64,000 nucleotides of DNA from Herpetosiphon gulosus (lineage in GTDB: Bacteria > Chloroflexota > Chloroflexia > Chloroflexales > Herpetosiphonaceae), in NCBI RefSeq assembly GCF_039545135.1, contig NZ_BAABRU010000006.1, positions 299,544-363,543 on the forward strand, in the 5' to 3' direction. Positions 1 through 7,943 of the stretch are shown piece by piece; the stretch's first letter is position 1; every line of letters begins with the position of its first letter. The translations under genes and the position numbers were made by a program. The notes under the pieces are model-generated. The model ran no database searches. It saw nothing but the letters and a program-made list of their open reading frames with translations, and was not told where the DNA came from.

Positions 1-919
1 CAGCACACACCAATTGCAAAGCGACACCAGCAATTTCGGCAAGATTGATCGTGGCACTGGCTTGCAAACCATAATGTTGCTCAAATTGCTTAGCAACTGG
101 CCAAATCAACTGCTGTTCAAGCCAATGTAACGTTTCAGGATGCCAATGCAGATACTGTTGGGCGTTAATACGTTGCTGTTGCAACGCCAAGGCCAAAGCC
201 AACAAACTAATCGCCTGATCGCTAAACCGCGCATTCAAGGCAGCTTCGGCCCAAATCACCTGCTGTTGAGCTTTAGGCAGATCAAGTTCCTGCAAAAAGC
301 TATTAACCCGTTGAATGATCGGCAGCAGGGCTGCATCTTGTTGCAACACAAAATCAAAGCCAAGGCCTGCTTGGACGCTAATAATTGGCAAACTAAAGGG
401 CACATCGCCCCATAACAACGCGGCTAAAGCTTGGCGTTTCGCCAACTCAGCGCCCTCGATCCAGCAACCGCGATGTTGCCGCCGCACCACTTGCAAGCCA
501 AAACTGGCCAGCCAAATCTCCATTACATCGAGATCTTTGAGCACCGTCGTGCGAGCAACTGCGAGATCTTGTTGGAGTTGGTTGAGGGTCAAGGGTTCGG
601 GGGTAATCAACAGCACTAAGGCCAAAAGCTGACCACGTTGTTCGGGCGTGAGAATTAATTGAAATTTAGCATGGGATTCTAATTCAGCGTAGAGCCGTTC
701 ACGTTGCTGGGCCGAGCAGATCAGCTGAATGCCAACCCCAGGCACTTGGCGCAAACTGGCATGGCGACGAGCCAGCCATAGCTTAATACTCCGTAAACTA
801 TAGGAAACTTGACGTGGTGTGAGATGGAGAGACTGACCGAGCGCCGCAGCCCCAATCGGAGTCTCAGTGGTAAGCAACAGATACAACAGATCACGTTGAG
901 CAGTCGTCAGCGACAGCAT
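1..919 (-). CDS. BglG/MtlR-type PTS-responsive transcriptional regulator (3' end outside window)
   Basis: The first 306 codons of a gene running off the left edge, read by translating the minus strand. It begins MLSLTTAQRDLLYLLL. Two winged-helix-like segments follow: residues about 5-60, with TPRQVSYSLRSIKLWL as recognition helix, and about 85-160, with VARTTVLKDLDVMEIWL. Next comes a helical region resembling a PTS regulation domain (FLQELDLPKAQQQVIWAE and onward). This order is that of BglG/LicR/MtlR activators, in which phosphorylation of PRD histidines by PTS proteins controls DNA binding. PTS EIIB/EIIA domains, if any, would lie outside the window, so the regulated sugar cannot be named. 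The family assignment is reasonable; the target is unknown. Confidence 0.7.
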   Translation of the reverse strand, partial: MLSLTTAQRDLLYLLLTTETPIGAAALGQSLHLTPRQVSYSLRSIKLWLARRHASLRQVPGVGIQLICSAQQRERLYAELESHAKFQLILTPEQRGQLLALVLLITPEPLTLNQLQQDLAVARTTVLKDLDVMEIWLASFGLQVVRRQHRGCWIEGAELAKRQALAALLWGDVPFSLPIISVQAGLGFDFVLQQDAALLPIIQRVNSFLQELDLPKAQQQVIWAEAALNARFSDQAISLLALALALQQQRINAQQYLHWHPETLHWLEQQLIWPVAKQFEQHYGLQASATINLAEIAGVALQLVCA

Positions 920-1248
920 ACGTTTACCCCATAGTTGTGGAGCGAAATAGGTTCCCTACAATCAGAGAGTTAATGTATGCTAGCTGCGTTTTAGCCCATT
1001 GTCAAGCGCTAAATCATGTTTTATTAATACATTTTTTATTACTTTAATTAATACAAAAGTGGATGATTTGACTTAACCAGTTTGAAATTAAAATCCTCAT
1101 TCGTGTCATTTGTAGCCCCAAAAAACCTGCGCGTTCTGCGGGTCTTGCGTGGTTAAACCTAGTCCCTGAACCCTAGTTGCTCAATATTGCTTGTAATACT
1201 TTAGCAGGTTGCGTGTAGTTTAAGTGCGTCAGATAAGTGAGGCCAACG
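920..1248. other. Intergenic region without a recognised gene
   Basis: Divergent spacer between the PRD regulator and the sigma factor gene. It contains a very AT-rich tract around 1010-1065 that could hold promoters for either side. A decayed fragment near 1120-1185 resembles the dispersed chromosomal repeats seen elsewhere in the window (words such as GCCCCTGA-like and CGTGGTTAAA). No RNA gene or convincing ORF was seen. Confidence 0.5.
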
Positions 1249-1797
1249 ATGATTCAAATTCAACAACCAACACGTGAAGCAAGCACTCAGCAGATTGATT
1301 TTGCTGAACTCTATGCCCAACAGTATGCACCAATCTATCGCTATATTGCTTACCGCGTGCGCGATCCTGCTTGTGCCGACGATTTGGTAGCCCATACATT
1401 TGAGCGAGCCATGAGCCGCAGCGAAACCTATCGCGCCGACCGTGGCAGCCTTGGAGCATGGATTTTTGGGATTGCCCGCCATTGTGTTGATAGCCATTTT
1501 CAACGCCAACGACGACAACGCTGGCTCTCATTAGATTTTATTCGTGAACATGCTGCTGATAATGCCGACCCAATTGCTGACACTCTGCGCAGCGAGACCA
1601 ATCAACAGCTTTATCAGGCACTGCATAAACTCAAAGCTCATGAGCGCGATGTGATTGCCCTGAAATTTGGAGCAGGTTTGAACAATCGCCAAATTGCCGA
1701 AATTACTGGCCATAGCGAAAGCAATGTTGGGGTACTGCTCTACCGCAGCCTGCAACGGCTCCGTCAATGGCTCCCAAATAGAGGATACGAACAATGA
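1249..1797 (+). CDS. ECF-type RNA polymerase sigma factor
   Basis: A 182-residue sigma-70 family protein. Region 2 is at about 20-85 (FAELYAQQYAPIYRYIAYRV, then ADDLVAHTFERAM and GSLGAWIFGIARH), matching the ECF core-binding and -10 recognition helices. Region 4 is at about 120-180 (ALHKLKAHERDVIALKF, then NNRQIAEITGHSESNVGVL), the helix-turn-helix for the -35 element. ATG 1249 is preferred over the in-frame GTG 1237 because GTGAGG lies at Shine-Dalgarno distance from it. The stop overlaps the next start (ATGA), so the following membrane protein is translationally coupled and is the probable anti-sigma partner. Confidence 0.88.
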   Translation: MIQIQQPTREASTQQIDFAELYAQQYAPIYRYIAYRVRDPACADDLVAHTFERAMSRSETYRADRGSLGAWIFGIARHCVDSHFQRQRRQRWLSLDFIREHAADNADPIADTLRSETNQQLYQALHKLKAHERDVIALKFGAGLNNRQIAEITGHSESNVGVLLYRSLQRLRQWLPNRGYEQ

Positions 1798-2609
1798 TCG
1801 AGCAACAAATCCAGCAATTTAATGCTGATGTTGACCACTTGCTTGAAACTGGTCAACTACCATCGTCCGCCGATCCGAATCATCAAGCCTTACTGCATCT
1901 GGCCCAACAGTTGGAACAATTGCGTTTGCAGCCGAGCAGCATCCAACAGGCAGCTACTGCCCAACGGATTCAACAATTCGGCACTCGCAAACAACATTCT
2001 GGAGGTTTTATGTTGAAATCGAACATGCGCATGGCCTTAGCCGTTGTTATGGCCTTAGTTGTCGCAACCGTTGCTGTACCACCATTGCGCAGCTATGCTA
2101 GCCAAATTTTGCGCCAAATTGGCTGGTTGAGCGTGACCAACGAGCCAACCAAAGCTGAACAGTTGCTCACCGCAACCGAGGTACCACCAATCCCAGATCA
2201 ACCAACCGTAACACCACCAGTGCTCAGCGATGCCAGCCCATTCAATCCAACCTATCTACCAGCAGGTTACGTTGCCAAACCAAGCTACAGCGGTCGCTAC
2301 TATGCCAACGACAGCACGCCTGATTCGATCTATATCTCGGTGCGGAGCATTGAAGAAGGCAGCACCCTTGGGGTTGGGGCAGCTAGCACCACACCAATCA
2401 CGCTGCGCAATACCCAAGGCTTGTATATCGAACAAGCACCGTTATATATCAAAGCTAAAGAAGGCAAGATGTATCAAGAAGATCTTGAAACCATCGCGGT
2501 TAACTTGGTCTTGTGGGAAGAAAACGGCCAAATTATCATCGTTGAAAGCTACGTGCTCGATCAAACAACCCTCATCCAAATTGCCGAAGGCTTAGAAGTC
2601 AACGAATAA
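1794..2609 (+). CDS. Membrane-anchored probable anti-sigma factor, DUF4367-like
   Basis: A 271-residue protein coupled by ATGA overlap to the ECF sigma gene. Residues 1-75 are a Gln-rich, helical cytoplasmic segment of the size of an anti-sigma domain, without an obvious zinc-binding HxxxCxxC. One membrane helix follows at about 78-98 (MRMALAVVMALVVATVAV). The outer part is a Pro/Thr-rich linker and a C-terminal beta-rich domain (FNPTYLPAGYVAKPSYSGRY ... EENGQIIIVES) resembling DUF4367/sigma-regulatory outer domains. By position and topology it should hold the sigma factor at the membrane until a signal arrives. The function is inferred, not shown by a diagnostic motif. Confidence 0.65.
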   Translation: MIEQQIQQFNADVDHLLETGQLPSSADPNHQALLHLAQQLEQLRLQPSSIQQAATAQRIQQFGTRKQHSGGFMLKSNMRMALAVVMALVVATVAVPPLRSYASQILRQIGWLSVTNEPTKAEQLLTATEVPPIPDQPTVTPPVLSDASPFNPTYLPAGYVAKPSYSGRYYANDSTPDSIYISVRSIEEGSTLGVGAASTTPITLRNTQGLYIEQAPLYIKAKEGKMYQEDLETIAVNLVLWEENGQIIIVESYVLDQTTLIQIAEGLEVNE

Positions 2610-2663
2610 CCCGAGAGGTCACGATTCAGGGGCTAGTTTTTAACCCAGAGGCGCAGATCAGAA

Positions 2664-2833
2664 GTCAGGGGCTAGGGGCCAGTAATTAACGCAGAGATTG
2701 CAAAAAATATGGGATGAAGTATTGTTAGCTGCATGCCAAGGCATATGGGCCTAGAAGAATAATCATCCAAATCTGTGCCAATCTGTGGTTAAACATCGAC
2801 ACTTTGTGATTAAACTGGCTCCTAGCCCCTGAC
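2664..2833. repeat. MITE-like element with 19-bp terminal inverted repeats (GGGGCTAGG family)
   Basis: GTCAGGGGCTAGG... at 2664-2682 and its inverted partner at 2815-2833 pair over 19 bp with one mismatch, enclosing 132 bp of non-coding DNA. The same words (TCAGGGGCTAGGGATCAGGGG) recur near 13862-13905, 25059-25105 and 47055-47166. The rest of the 430-bp gap between the anti-sigma gene and the zinc-ribbon gene contains no gene that I can support. Confidence 0.55.
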
Positions 2834-3038
2834 GGCTAATCCCTTCCTAATAGCCTCGTGCCAATAGCCTATAGCCAAGTTTAGCTCGGGCCACAAAAGT
2901 TAACACAACGCTGCTAATTATGATCTTGCAATGCAACAATCGCTGCCGTACCATACGTCATAGCAACGTCAGCAATCAAGGCTCCCTTATTATTATTACA
3001 ACATCAATCGGAATGTGCATTGCCGAAAGGATCGGGCT

Positions 3039-3659
3039 ATGGAATGTTTTGAGTGTGGTGAAACAGTTAATCCCAATTTACGCTATTGTTTGCATTGTGG
3101 GGTCTCGCTTGAGGCTATGTATGCAGCACCACCAACCATGCCCGCCGATAAATTGCCACCCTTACCATTATTTATGCAAACAGCACCGCAGTCAGTAACC
3201 GTCGCAGCAGCGCGGGTGCAACCCATCAGCCAACCCGAAATGAATTATCAATTGCCAGTGATTGAGCAATTACGCGCCAATATCAAAGACCCCAACTTTT
3301 TGATGCAAGTGATTTATTTTTTGGTGATCGGCTTTTGGAGCAGCCAAATGTGGTTGGTCGCAACCTGGGTTTGCGCCTTGCTCGGCTTGAATATTACCCA
3401 ACCAATGCTTAATTATTTGCCGACGATCACATTTTTGAGCCTGCCCCATACCGATGGTCTCGTGACCAGCCTGCGCAAAGAGCTACCACGCGGCCTCTGC
3501 TTGCTGTATGGCATTTGCGTTGGCTGGTATCTGAGCATGCTTTGGATGCAGGTTATCTGGCTAGCCACGGTTAGCGTTGTTGGCTTGCCTTTAGCGCAAA
3601 AAATGGGCCGCTTATTGCCCAGCGTGATGTGGCTCAAACCGCTGCCCAAGCTAGATTAA
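3039..3659 (+). CDS. Zinc-ribbon membrane protein with YccF-like inner-membrane domains
   Basis: A 206-residue protein. The N-terminus is a four-cysteine zinc ribbon (CFECGETVNPNLRYCLHCG). A Pro-rich linker follows, then two hydrophobic blocks at about 95-130 and 155-190, spaced like the paired inner-membrane component domains of YccF proteins. ATG 3039 is chosen because AAAGGA sits 8 nt upstream; the in-frame GTG 3015 would add eight residues with no ribosome site. The 3' end overlaps the convergent NUDIX gene by 9 bp. The role is unknown; zinc-ribbon/membrane fusions of this kind are common in Chloroflexota. Confidence 0.6.
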   Translation: MECFECGETVNPNLRYCLHCGVSLEAMYAAPPTMPADKLPPLPLFMQTAPQSVTVAAARVQPISQPEMNYQLPVIEQLRANIKDPNFLMQVIYFLVIGFWSSQMWLVATWVCALLGLNITQPMLNYLPTITFLSLPHTDGLVTSLRKELPRGLCLLYGICVGWYLSMLWMQVIWLATVSVVGLPLAQKMGRLLPSVMWLKPLPKLD

Positions 3660-4094
3660 ACGATTCGATCGCCAGATTGTGTTAACCACCTCTAGCACAC
3701 TTCGCTCACGGGGAAAGCTAATTTGCTCAAGTGCATCGGGCAACAAAAACCATTGGGCATCGTCGATTTCTGAAAGCTGTGGCTTGAGACAGCCGCCGGT
3801 ACAGCGAAACAGAAAAAATTCGACCCATTTATGCACAAAATGGCTCTCAACCCGAAACCAATATTGAATTGCCGAAAGCGAGCAAACGATTTCGCCGCGT
3901 AAGCCAGTTTCTTCGTTGATTTCACGGCGGGCTGCTTGGGCAAAGGTTTCGCGGCCTTCACGATGGCCTTTTGGCAAACCCCAGCGTGTACTGTTATGGG
4001 TCGCAATCAGCACCACCTCAGGCACTTCATCCATCCAGCGATAGCAAACACCACCGGCTGAATAAGCAATACGACTTTTGCGAATCTGGCTCAT
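3651..4094 (-). CDS. NUDIX hydrolase
   Basis: A 147-residue protein with an intact NUDIX box at residues 43-65: G43, E49 and REINEETGL, matching GX5EX7REUXEEXGU. The three glutamates that bind Mg are present, so it should hydrolyse a nucleoside diphosphate linked to another moiety. The protein consists of the NUDIX fold alone, as in MutT/ADP-ribose pyrophosphatase-type enzymes; the substrate cannot be told. A GGAGG lies just upstream of the ATG. Directly upstream on the same strand is a strongly folded segment (4109-4256) placed like a cis-regulatory leader RNA. Confidence 0.9.
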   Translation of the reverse strand: MSQIRKSRIAYSAGGVCYRWMDEVPEVVLIATHNSTRWGLPKGHREGRETFAQAARREINEETGLRGEIVCSLSAIQYWFRVESHFVHKWVEFFLFRCTGGCLKPQLSEIDDAQWFLLPDALEQISFPRERSVLEVVNTIWRSNRLI

Positions 4095-4108
4095 TCATGC
4101 CTCCATCA

Positions 4109-4256
4109 GGTATCAAGATGCGAGCCGACCTAGGGCCGCCCGCATCTGGCGTTCAGCAAGATTAACGATGCTGAACAAGTATTCGATTTTGCTTGCTTCA
4201 TCATATCATGAGACTGAGTGATCTTCGGCAAGCAAGCTCAAATTCTACTTGATACC
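4109..4256 (-). ncRNA. Candidate structured leader RNA upstream of the NUDIX gene
   Basis: Read on the minus strand, four perfect or near-perfect helices nest in about 150 nt. An outer 9-bp stem GGTATCAAG/CTTGATACC (4248-4256 with 4109-4117) closes a multiloop. The multiloop holds an 8-bp stem GCTTGCTT/AAGCAAGC (4230-4237 with 4191-4198), an 8-bp stem GTTCAGCA/TGCTGAAC (4169-4176 with 4151-4158), and a 9-bp stem with one G-U pair, GATGCGGGC/GCTCGCATC (4138-4146 with 4117-4125; it shares base 4117 with the outer stem). The closing stem ends a few bases before the GGAGG of the NUDIX gene, the usual riboswitch layout. It matches no riboswitch class that I recognise. The helices are seen; the function is inferred. 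Confidence 0.5.
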
Positions 4257-4264
4257 CTAGCGAT

Positions 4265-4348
4265 TTAGCGGGCTGAACGCCGTTTGAAGAAATAGGCCAA
4301 GCCTGCCAATGCCAACGCTGCTAAGGCACTCTTTTTATGTTTAACCAT
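4265..4348 (-). CDS. Small single-helix membrane peptide (27 aa)
   Basis: The short frame encodes MVKHKKSALAALALAGLAYF and then FKRRSAR. It is a positively charged N-terminus, one Ala/Leu-rich membrane helix at about 8-21 and a basic tail. AAGGAG stands 8 nt before the ATG, a much better ribosome site than expected by chance. It ends about 10 bases before the structured RNA candidate and points toward the NUDIX gene, so it may be the first gene of the same transcript. There is no known homologue that I can name. It could be a toxin-like or regulatory micro-protein. Confidence 0.45.
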   Translation of the reverse strand: MVKHKKSALAALALAGLAYFFKRRSAR

Positions 4349-4452
4349 GCTATTACTCCTTTATTAATTGATAATCCTAAACAGCAACTAAGCAGGATAT
4401 ATGCCATGTTTTTGTTACAATGGTAAGCAGTCTATGTTACTGGAGAACAACC

Positions 4453-6084
4453 ATGGCCCGTGATCGTTTGTTAGCTGGTGGCGCGATTTGGACGCTCGAC
4501 CCAACTGTGGGTGTGGCTGAAGCAATCGCGTTGCGCGATGGCAAGGTTTTGGCGGTTGGCAGCAATGCCGAGGTTCGGGCAGCCATCAGCGCCGATTATG
4601 ATTTTATTGATTTAGCCGGGCACAGCGTCATTCCTGGCATTTGCGATGCCCATATTCACTTGCTCTGGAGCGCGTTGCTAGCCGATCAGATTGATCTGCA
4701 AGCGGTGGCTTCGTTCGAGCAGGCATTAGAAATTATTCGCCGTCACGCTGAACGCTTGCCTGCCGATGCTTGGGTGCTTGGCTCAGGCTGGGATCATAGT
4801 TTGTGGCAGCGTGATTGGCCCACCGCCAGCGAGCTTGATCAGGTCACTGGTGGTCGCCCAGCCTTTATTACCCGCAAAGATTTGCACTCGGCTTGGGTTA
4901 ATAACGCTGCCCTTCAACGCGCCAATATCAGCAAATTCAGCAACGACCCCGATGGTGGGAGCATTGGCCGCGATAGCGCAGGCGAACCCAACGGCATGTT
5001 GTTTGAAAATGGTCAATTAGCGGTCAAAGCTTGTATTCCCGAGCCAAGCGCTGCGCAAAAAGAGGCCAGCATTCAAACCTTCATCAAACACATGCATCGA
5101 CGTGGCATCACCAGTTTGCACGTGCCCGAAGGCCCAGATTGCTTTGCGGCGGTGCAGGCGCTCTACGGGCGGGGCGCACTCGAAATGCGCATTTTGCACC
5201 ATTTACGCATGGATTTGCTTGATCATGCAGTGGCGATGGGTCTCAAATCGGGCTTGGGCGACACATGGCTGCGCTTTGGTAATTTGAAAATATTTAGCGA
5301 TGGCTCGCTTGGCTCGGCTACTGCGCATATGCTTACGCCATTTGATAATCTACCAGCCAATGCCCCGCATCCCTATGGCATTCCGATGTTGGATCGCGAA
5401 GATCTATTTGCGACAATCGATCGCGCAATCGCCAATGATATTAGTGTGATTGTGCATGCCATCGGCGATGCAGCCAATCGCACAGTGCTCGATGCAATTG
5501 AAGCGGCGATCAAGGCCAATCCTGAAACCCTGCAACCAAGCCTTGGTACTGGCCCCGTTGCAGCGCGAATTCCCAACCGCATCGAACATGCCCAAGTTTT
5601 GCATTCTGATGATATTCGGCGCTTCGGCCAGCTTGGAGTGATTGCCTCGATGCAGCCAATTCATGCCACCAGCGATATTACCTTGGCTGATCGGCTGTGG
5701 GGCCAGCGTTCGCAATATGCCTATGCGTGGCGTAGTTTGCAGGCCAGCGGCGCGATTTTGGCCTTTGGTTCCGATGCGCCAGTTGAATCGTGGGACCCAT
5801 GGGCTGGGTTGCAAGCAGCGGTCACCCGTCAACGCCCCGATGCCACTCCAGCAGGTGGTTGGTATCCCGAACAATGCTTGAGTTTGAATGAAGCGCTGTG
5901 GGCCTACACGGTTGGCCCAGCAATTACCTCGGGCGAACAAGCCATCAAAGGCAGTTTGAGCGTCGGCAAGGTCGCCGATTTGGTAATTCTCGATCAAGAT
6001 TTAGCCCAAGTTGCCAACGATCAATTAGCCAAAGTCCAGGTTGTCCAAACGATGATTGAGGGACAGACGGTATGCGAAGGTTAA
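4453..6084 (+). CDS. YtcJ-like metal-dependent amidohydrolase (amidohydrolase family 3)
   Basis: A 543-residue cytoplasmic hydrolase. Residues 1-60 form the N-terminal beta-sandwich part (MARDRLLAGGAIWTLDPTVG ... DLAGHSVIPG). CDAHIHL with H67 and H69 is the metal-binding HxH of the TIM barrel. Later come LKIFSDGSLGS, IVHAIGDAANRTVLDA, RIEHAQVLHSDDI and AFGSDAPV, all typical of amidohydrolase family 3 (exoenzyme YtcJ). The C-terminus returns to the sandwich (GKVADLVILDQDL). ATG 4453 follows GGAG; an upstream GTG would add 11 residues without a ribosome site. It overlaps the next lipoprotein gene by 13 bp, so the two are co-transcribed. The substrate is unknown. Confidence 0.85.
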   Translation: MARDRLLAGGAIWTLDPTVGVAEAIALRDGKVLAVGSNAEVRAAISADYDFIDLAGHSVIPGICDAHIHLLWSALLADQIDLQAVASFEQALEIIRRHAERLPADAWVLGSGWDHSLWQRDWPTASELDQVTGGRPAFITRKDLHSAWVNNAALQRANISKFSNDPDGGSIGRDSAGEPNGMLFENGQLAVKACIPEPSAAQKEASIQTFIKHMHRRGITSLHVPEGPDCFAAVQALYGRGALEMRILHHLRMDLLDHAVAMGLKSGLGDTWLRFGNLKIFSDGSLGSATAHMLTPFDNLPANAPHPYGIPMLDREDLFATIDRAIANDISVIVHAIGDAANRTVLDAIEAAIKANPETLQPSLGTGPVAARIPNRIEHAQVLHSDDIRRFGQLGVIASMQPIHATSDITLADRLWGQRSQYAYAWRSLQASGAILAFGSDAPVESWDPWAGLQAAVTRQRPDATPAGGWYPEQCLSLNEALWAYTVGPAITSGEQAIKGSLSVGKVADLVILDQDLAQVANDQLAKVQVVQTMIEGQTVCEG

Positions 6085-6731
6085 TGATGATCATTAGTTT
6101 AGGATTGAGTTTGGTTGCCTGTACTGAGCAGCAGACTGCTCCAGCAAGTAATCAAGTAACAACAGCACCAACTATAATCCAAGCCAGCCCAAGCCCTCAA
6201 GTTGCGGTGGCACCCTTGGAGCCAACCAGCACGCCCACTACAACCGAGCCAGTTTCGTTGACCTTCACCACCTATCGCGATCCACGTGGAGTATTTGCGA
6301 TCGATGTGCCCAGCAATTGGCGCACCGAATCGCTGAAAAATGGCATTGGAATCAGCAGTTTTGCCTATAATGCGAGTGTTGTGGTGACAATTTCGTTTAG
6401 TTGGCAGGCCGAACAACTTGATTCAACCAAAGCGGCGGAGATTGTCGAAATGGTTAAATCGCAGACCTTCGCCACCTATCTAACCCGCGATGTGCAATTG
6501 AATAGTGCTAGCGAAGGCGCGACCTACCGCCTCGAAGGCACGGCAAGTTTGAATGCCCAGCCGATGTATGTACGCTTTGAACTCAGCCAAACCACAGGCG
6601 GCAGCATCATGTTGCAATCGTGGCTTGTGCCCCAAGATTTATGGCCCGATGTCGAAACGACGTTTTACACTCCAATGCAAGCCAGCCTCAGCATCGATGA
6701 TGAAGCGGCAGCGGCATTGGCTCAGGAATAA
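6072..6731 (+). CDS. Secreted lipoprotein of unknown function
   Basis: A 219-residue protein with a lipoprotein signal: MRRLMMIISLGLSLVAC, with LVAC as lipobox and the cysteine at about residue 17. A Thr/Pro/Ser-rich tether of about 45 residues follows, then a folded domain (TFTTYRDPRGVFAIDVPSNW onward) resembling PsbP/DUF1795-like surface domains. It overlaps the amidohydrolase end, and the ABC-2 permease starts 9 bp downstream, so the three form one operon. No catalytic motif is visible. Confidence 0.65.
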   Translation: MRRLMMIISLGLSLVACTEQQTAPASNQVTTAPTIIQASPSPQVAVAPLEPTSTPTTTEPVSLTFTTYRDPRGVFAIDVPSNWRTESLKNGIGISSFAYNASVVVTISFSWQAEQLDSTKAAEIVEMVKSQTFATYLTRDVQLNSASEGATYRLEGTASLNAQPMYVRFELSQTTGGSIMLQSWLVPQDLWPDVETTFYTPMQASLSIDDEAAAALAQE

Positions 6732-6740
6732 GGGATCGGC

Positions 6741-7943
6741 ATGAGCAAAATCTGGACTATTGCCCGCCATGAATATTTAACCCATCTACGCCGTCGGGGC
6801 TTTTTGATTTCAACCTTTGGCATGCCGCTGATCTTAGTTGGCCTGTTTGTGGTTGTCGTAATCGTGTTGCTGCTCTCATCGCAGGTCAAAGCGATTGGCT
6901 ATGTTGATCAAAGTGGCTTAACCAACGGCTTGCAGCCCGAAATTGCTTGGAATAGTAATTTGGGCACTGTTCAAATTCGTCAATATGCCAGCTTAGATGC
7001 GGCGAAAGCTGCCTTACAAGCTGAAACGATTGATGCGGCATTTGTTGTGCCCGCCGATTTTCTCAGCAACGCGACGATTGAAGGCTACGCACTTGAGGCC
7101 TTGCCGCAACTTGCCGAAAGCCAATTTGGCGGGTTTTTACGGGCAGTTTTGGCCGCGCAGTTGCTCGATGAACCAGATGTGGTGTTTCAGCCAATTCGCA
7201 AGCTTGATAGCATTGTGCTTGATGCACCGCCCGAAGAGGCTCGCCGTTCGGGGTTATCGATTGCTGTACCAATTTTCTTTGGCATTTTGCTGCTTGGCTC
7301 GACCTTCGGCAGTGGCTCGTACTTGATGATGGCCTTGATCGAAGAAAAAGAGCAGCGGATTATGGAGATTTTGGCTAGCTCGCTCTCAACCTACCAAATT
7401 ATGACTGGCAAAATTTTAGGTTTGGGCGCGTTGGCCTTGACTCAGCTGAGCATCTGGGCCAGCGGTGGCTTAGTATTATTGGGATTTGCAGCAGCTCAAT
7501 TTGATTTAATCGGCGAGCAAGGCATCAGCATTGGGGTGATTGTGCTGGGGTTTATGCTGTTTTTTCCCAGTTACTTTATTATTGCAGCCACGCTCAGCGC
7601 CATCGGTGCAGCCGTAACCAGCGCCCAACAAGGCCAGCAACTGACAGGGATTGTAACCCTGTTGTGTACCATGCCGCTCTGGTTTATCGCGGTTTTGAGC
7701 AATAATCCCAATGGCGCATTGGCGATTAGCTTTAATATATTTCCGTATACCGCCCCCGTGACCTTGCTGCAACGAGTGATGAGCGGCAGCGTGCCAGTCT
7801 GGCAGCAAACCGCTACGGTGGTTTGGCTGTGGCTTGCCGCAGGTTTAATCACCCGTTTTGCAGGGCGGATTGTCCGAATTGGCTTGTTGCGTTATCGCCA
7901 AAGTTTGCGTTTACGCGATTTGTTGCAGCTTGGCAAACTTTAA
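6741..7943 (+). CDS. ABC-2 type transporter permease (NatB-like)
   Basis: A 400-residue membrane protein. The first helix is at about 20-45 (GFLISTFGMPLILVGLFVVV). An extracytoplasmic domain of about 130 residues (VKAIGYVDQSGLTNGLQPEI onward) precedes five or six C-terminal helices. The cytoplasmic loop MMALIEEKEQRIMEILASSL is the hallmark coupling segment of NatB/YhaP-type ABC-2 permeases. These export Na+ or small molecules with a separate ATPase, but no ATPase gene is adjacent, so its partner must be elsewhere. Its 3' end overlaps the convergent STAS gene by 4 bp. Confidence 0.82.
   Translation: MSKIWTIARHEYLTHLRRRGFLISTFGMPLILVGLFVVVVIVLLLSSQVKAIGYVDQSGLTNGLQPEIAWNSNLGTVQIRQYASLDAAKAALQAETIDAAFVVPADFLSNATIEGYALEALPQLAESQFGGFLRAVLAAQLLDEPDVVFQPIRKLDSIVLDAPPEEARRSGLSIAVPIFFGILLLGSTFGSGSYLMMALIEEKEQRIMEILASSLSTYQIMTGKILGLGALALTQLSIWASGGLVLLGFAAAQFDLIGEQGISIGVIVLGFMLFFPSYFIIAATLSAIGAAVTSAQQGQQLTGIVTLLCTMPLWFIAVLSNNPNGALAISFNIFPYTAPVTLLQRVMSGSVPVWQQTATVVWLWLAAGLITRFAGRIVRIGLLRYRQSLRLRDLLQLGKL

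Noticed and set aside
4109..4259. ykkC-type nucleotide riboswitch (the minus strand starts CTAGGGT)
   Set aside because: The conserved internal loops of ykkC RNAs are missing; only the first word agrees, so no class is assigned.
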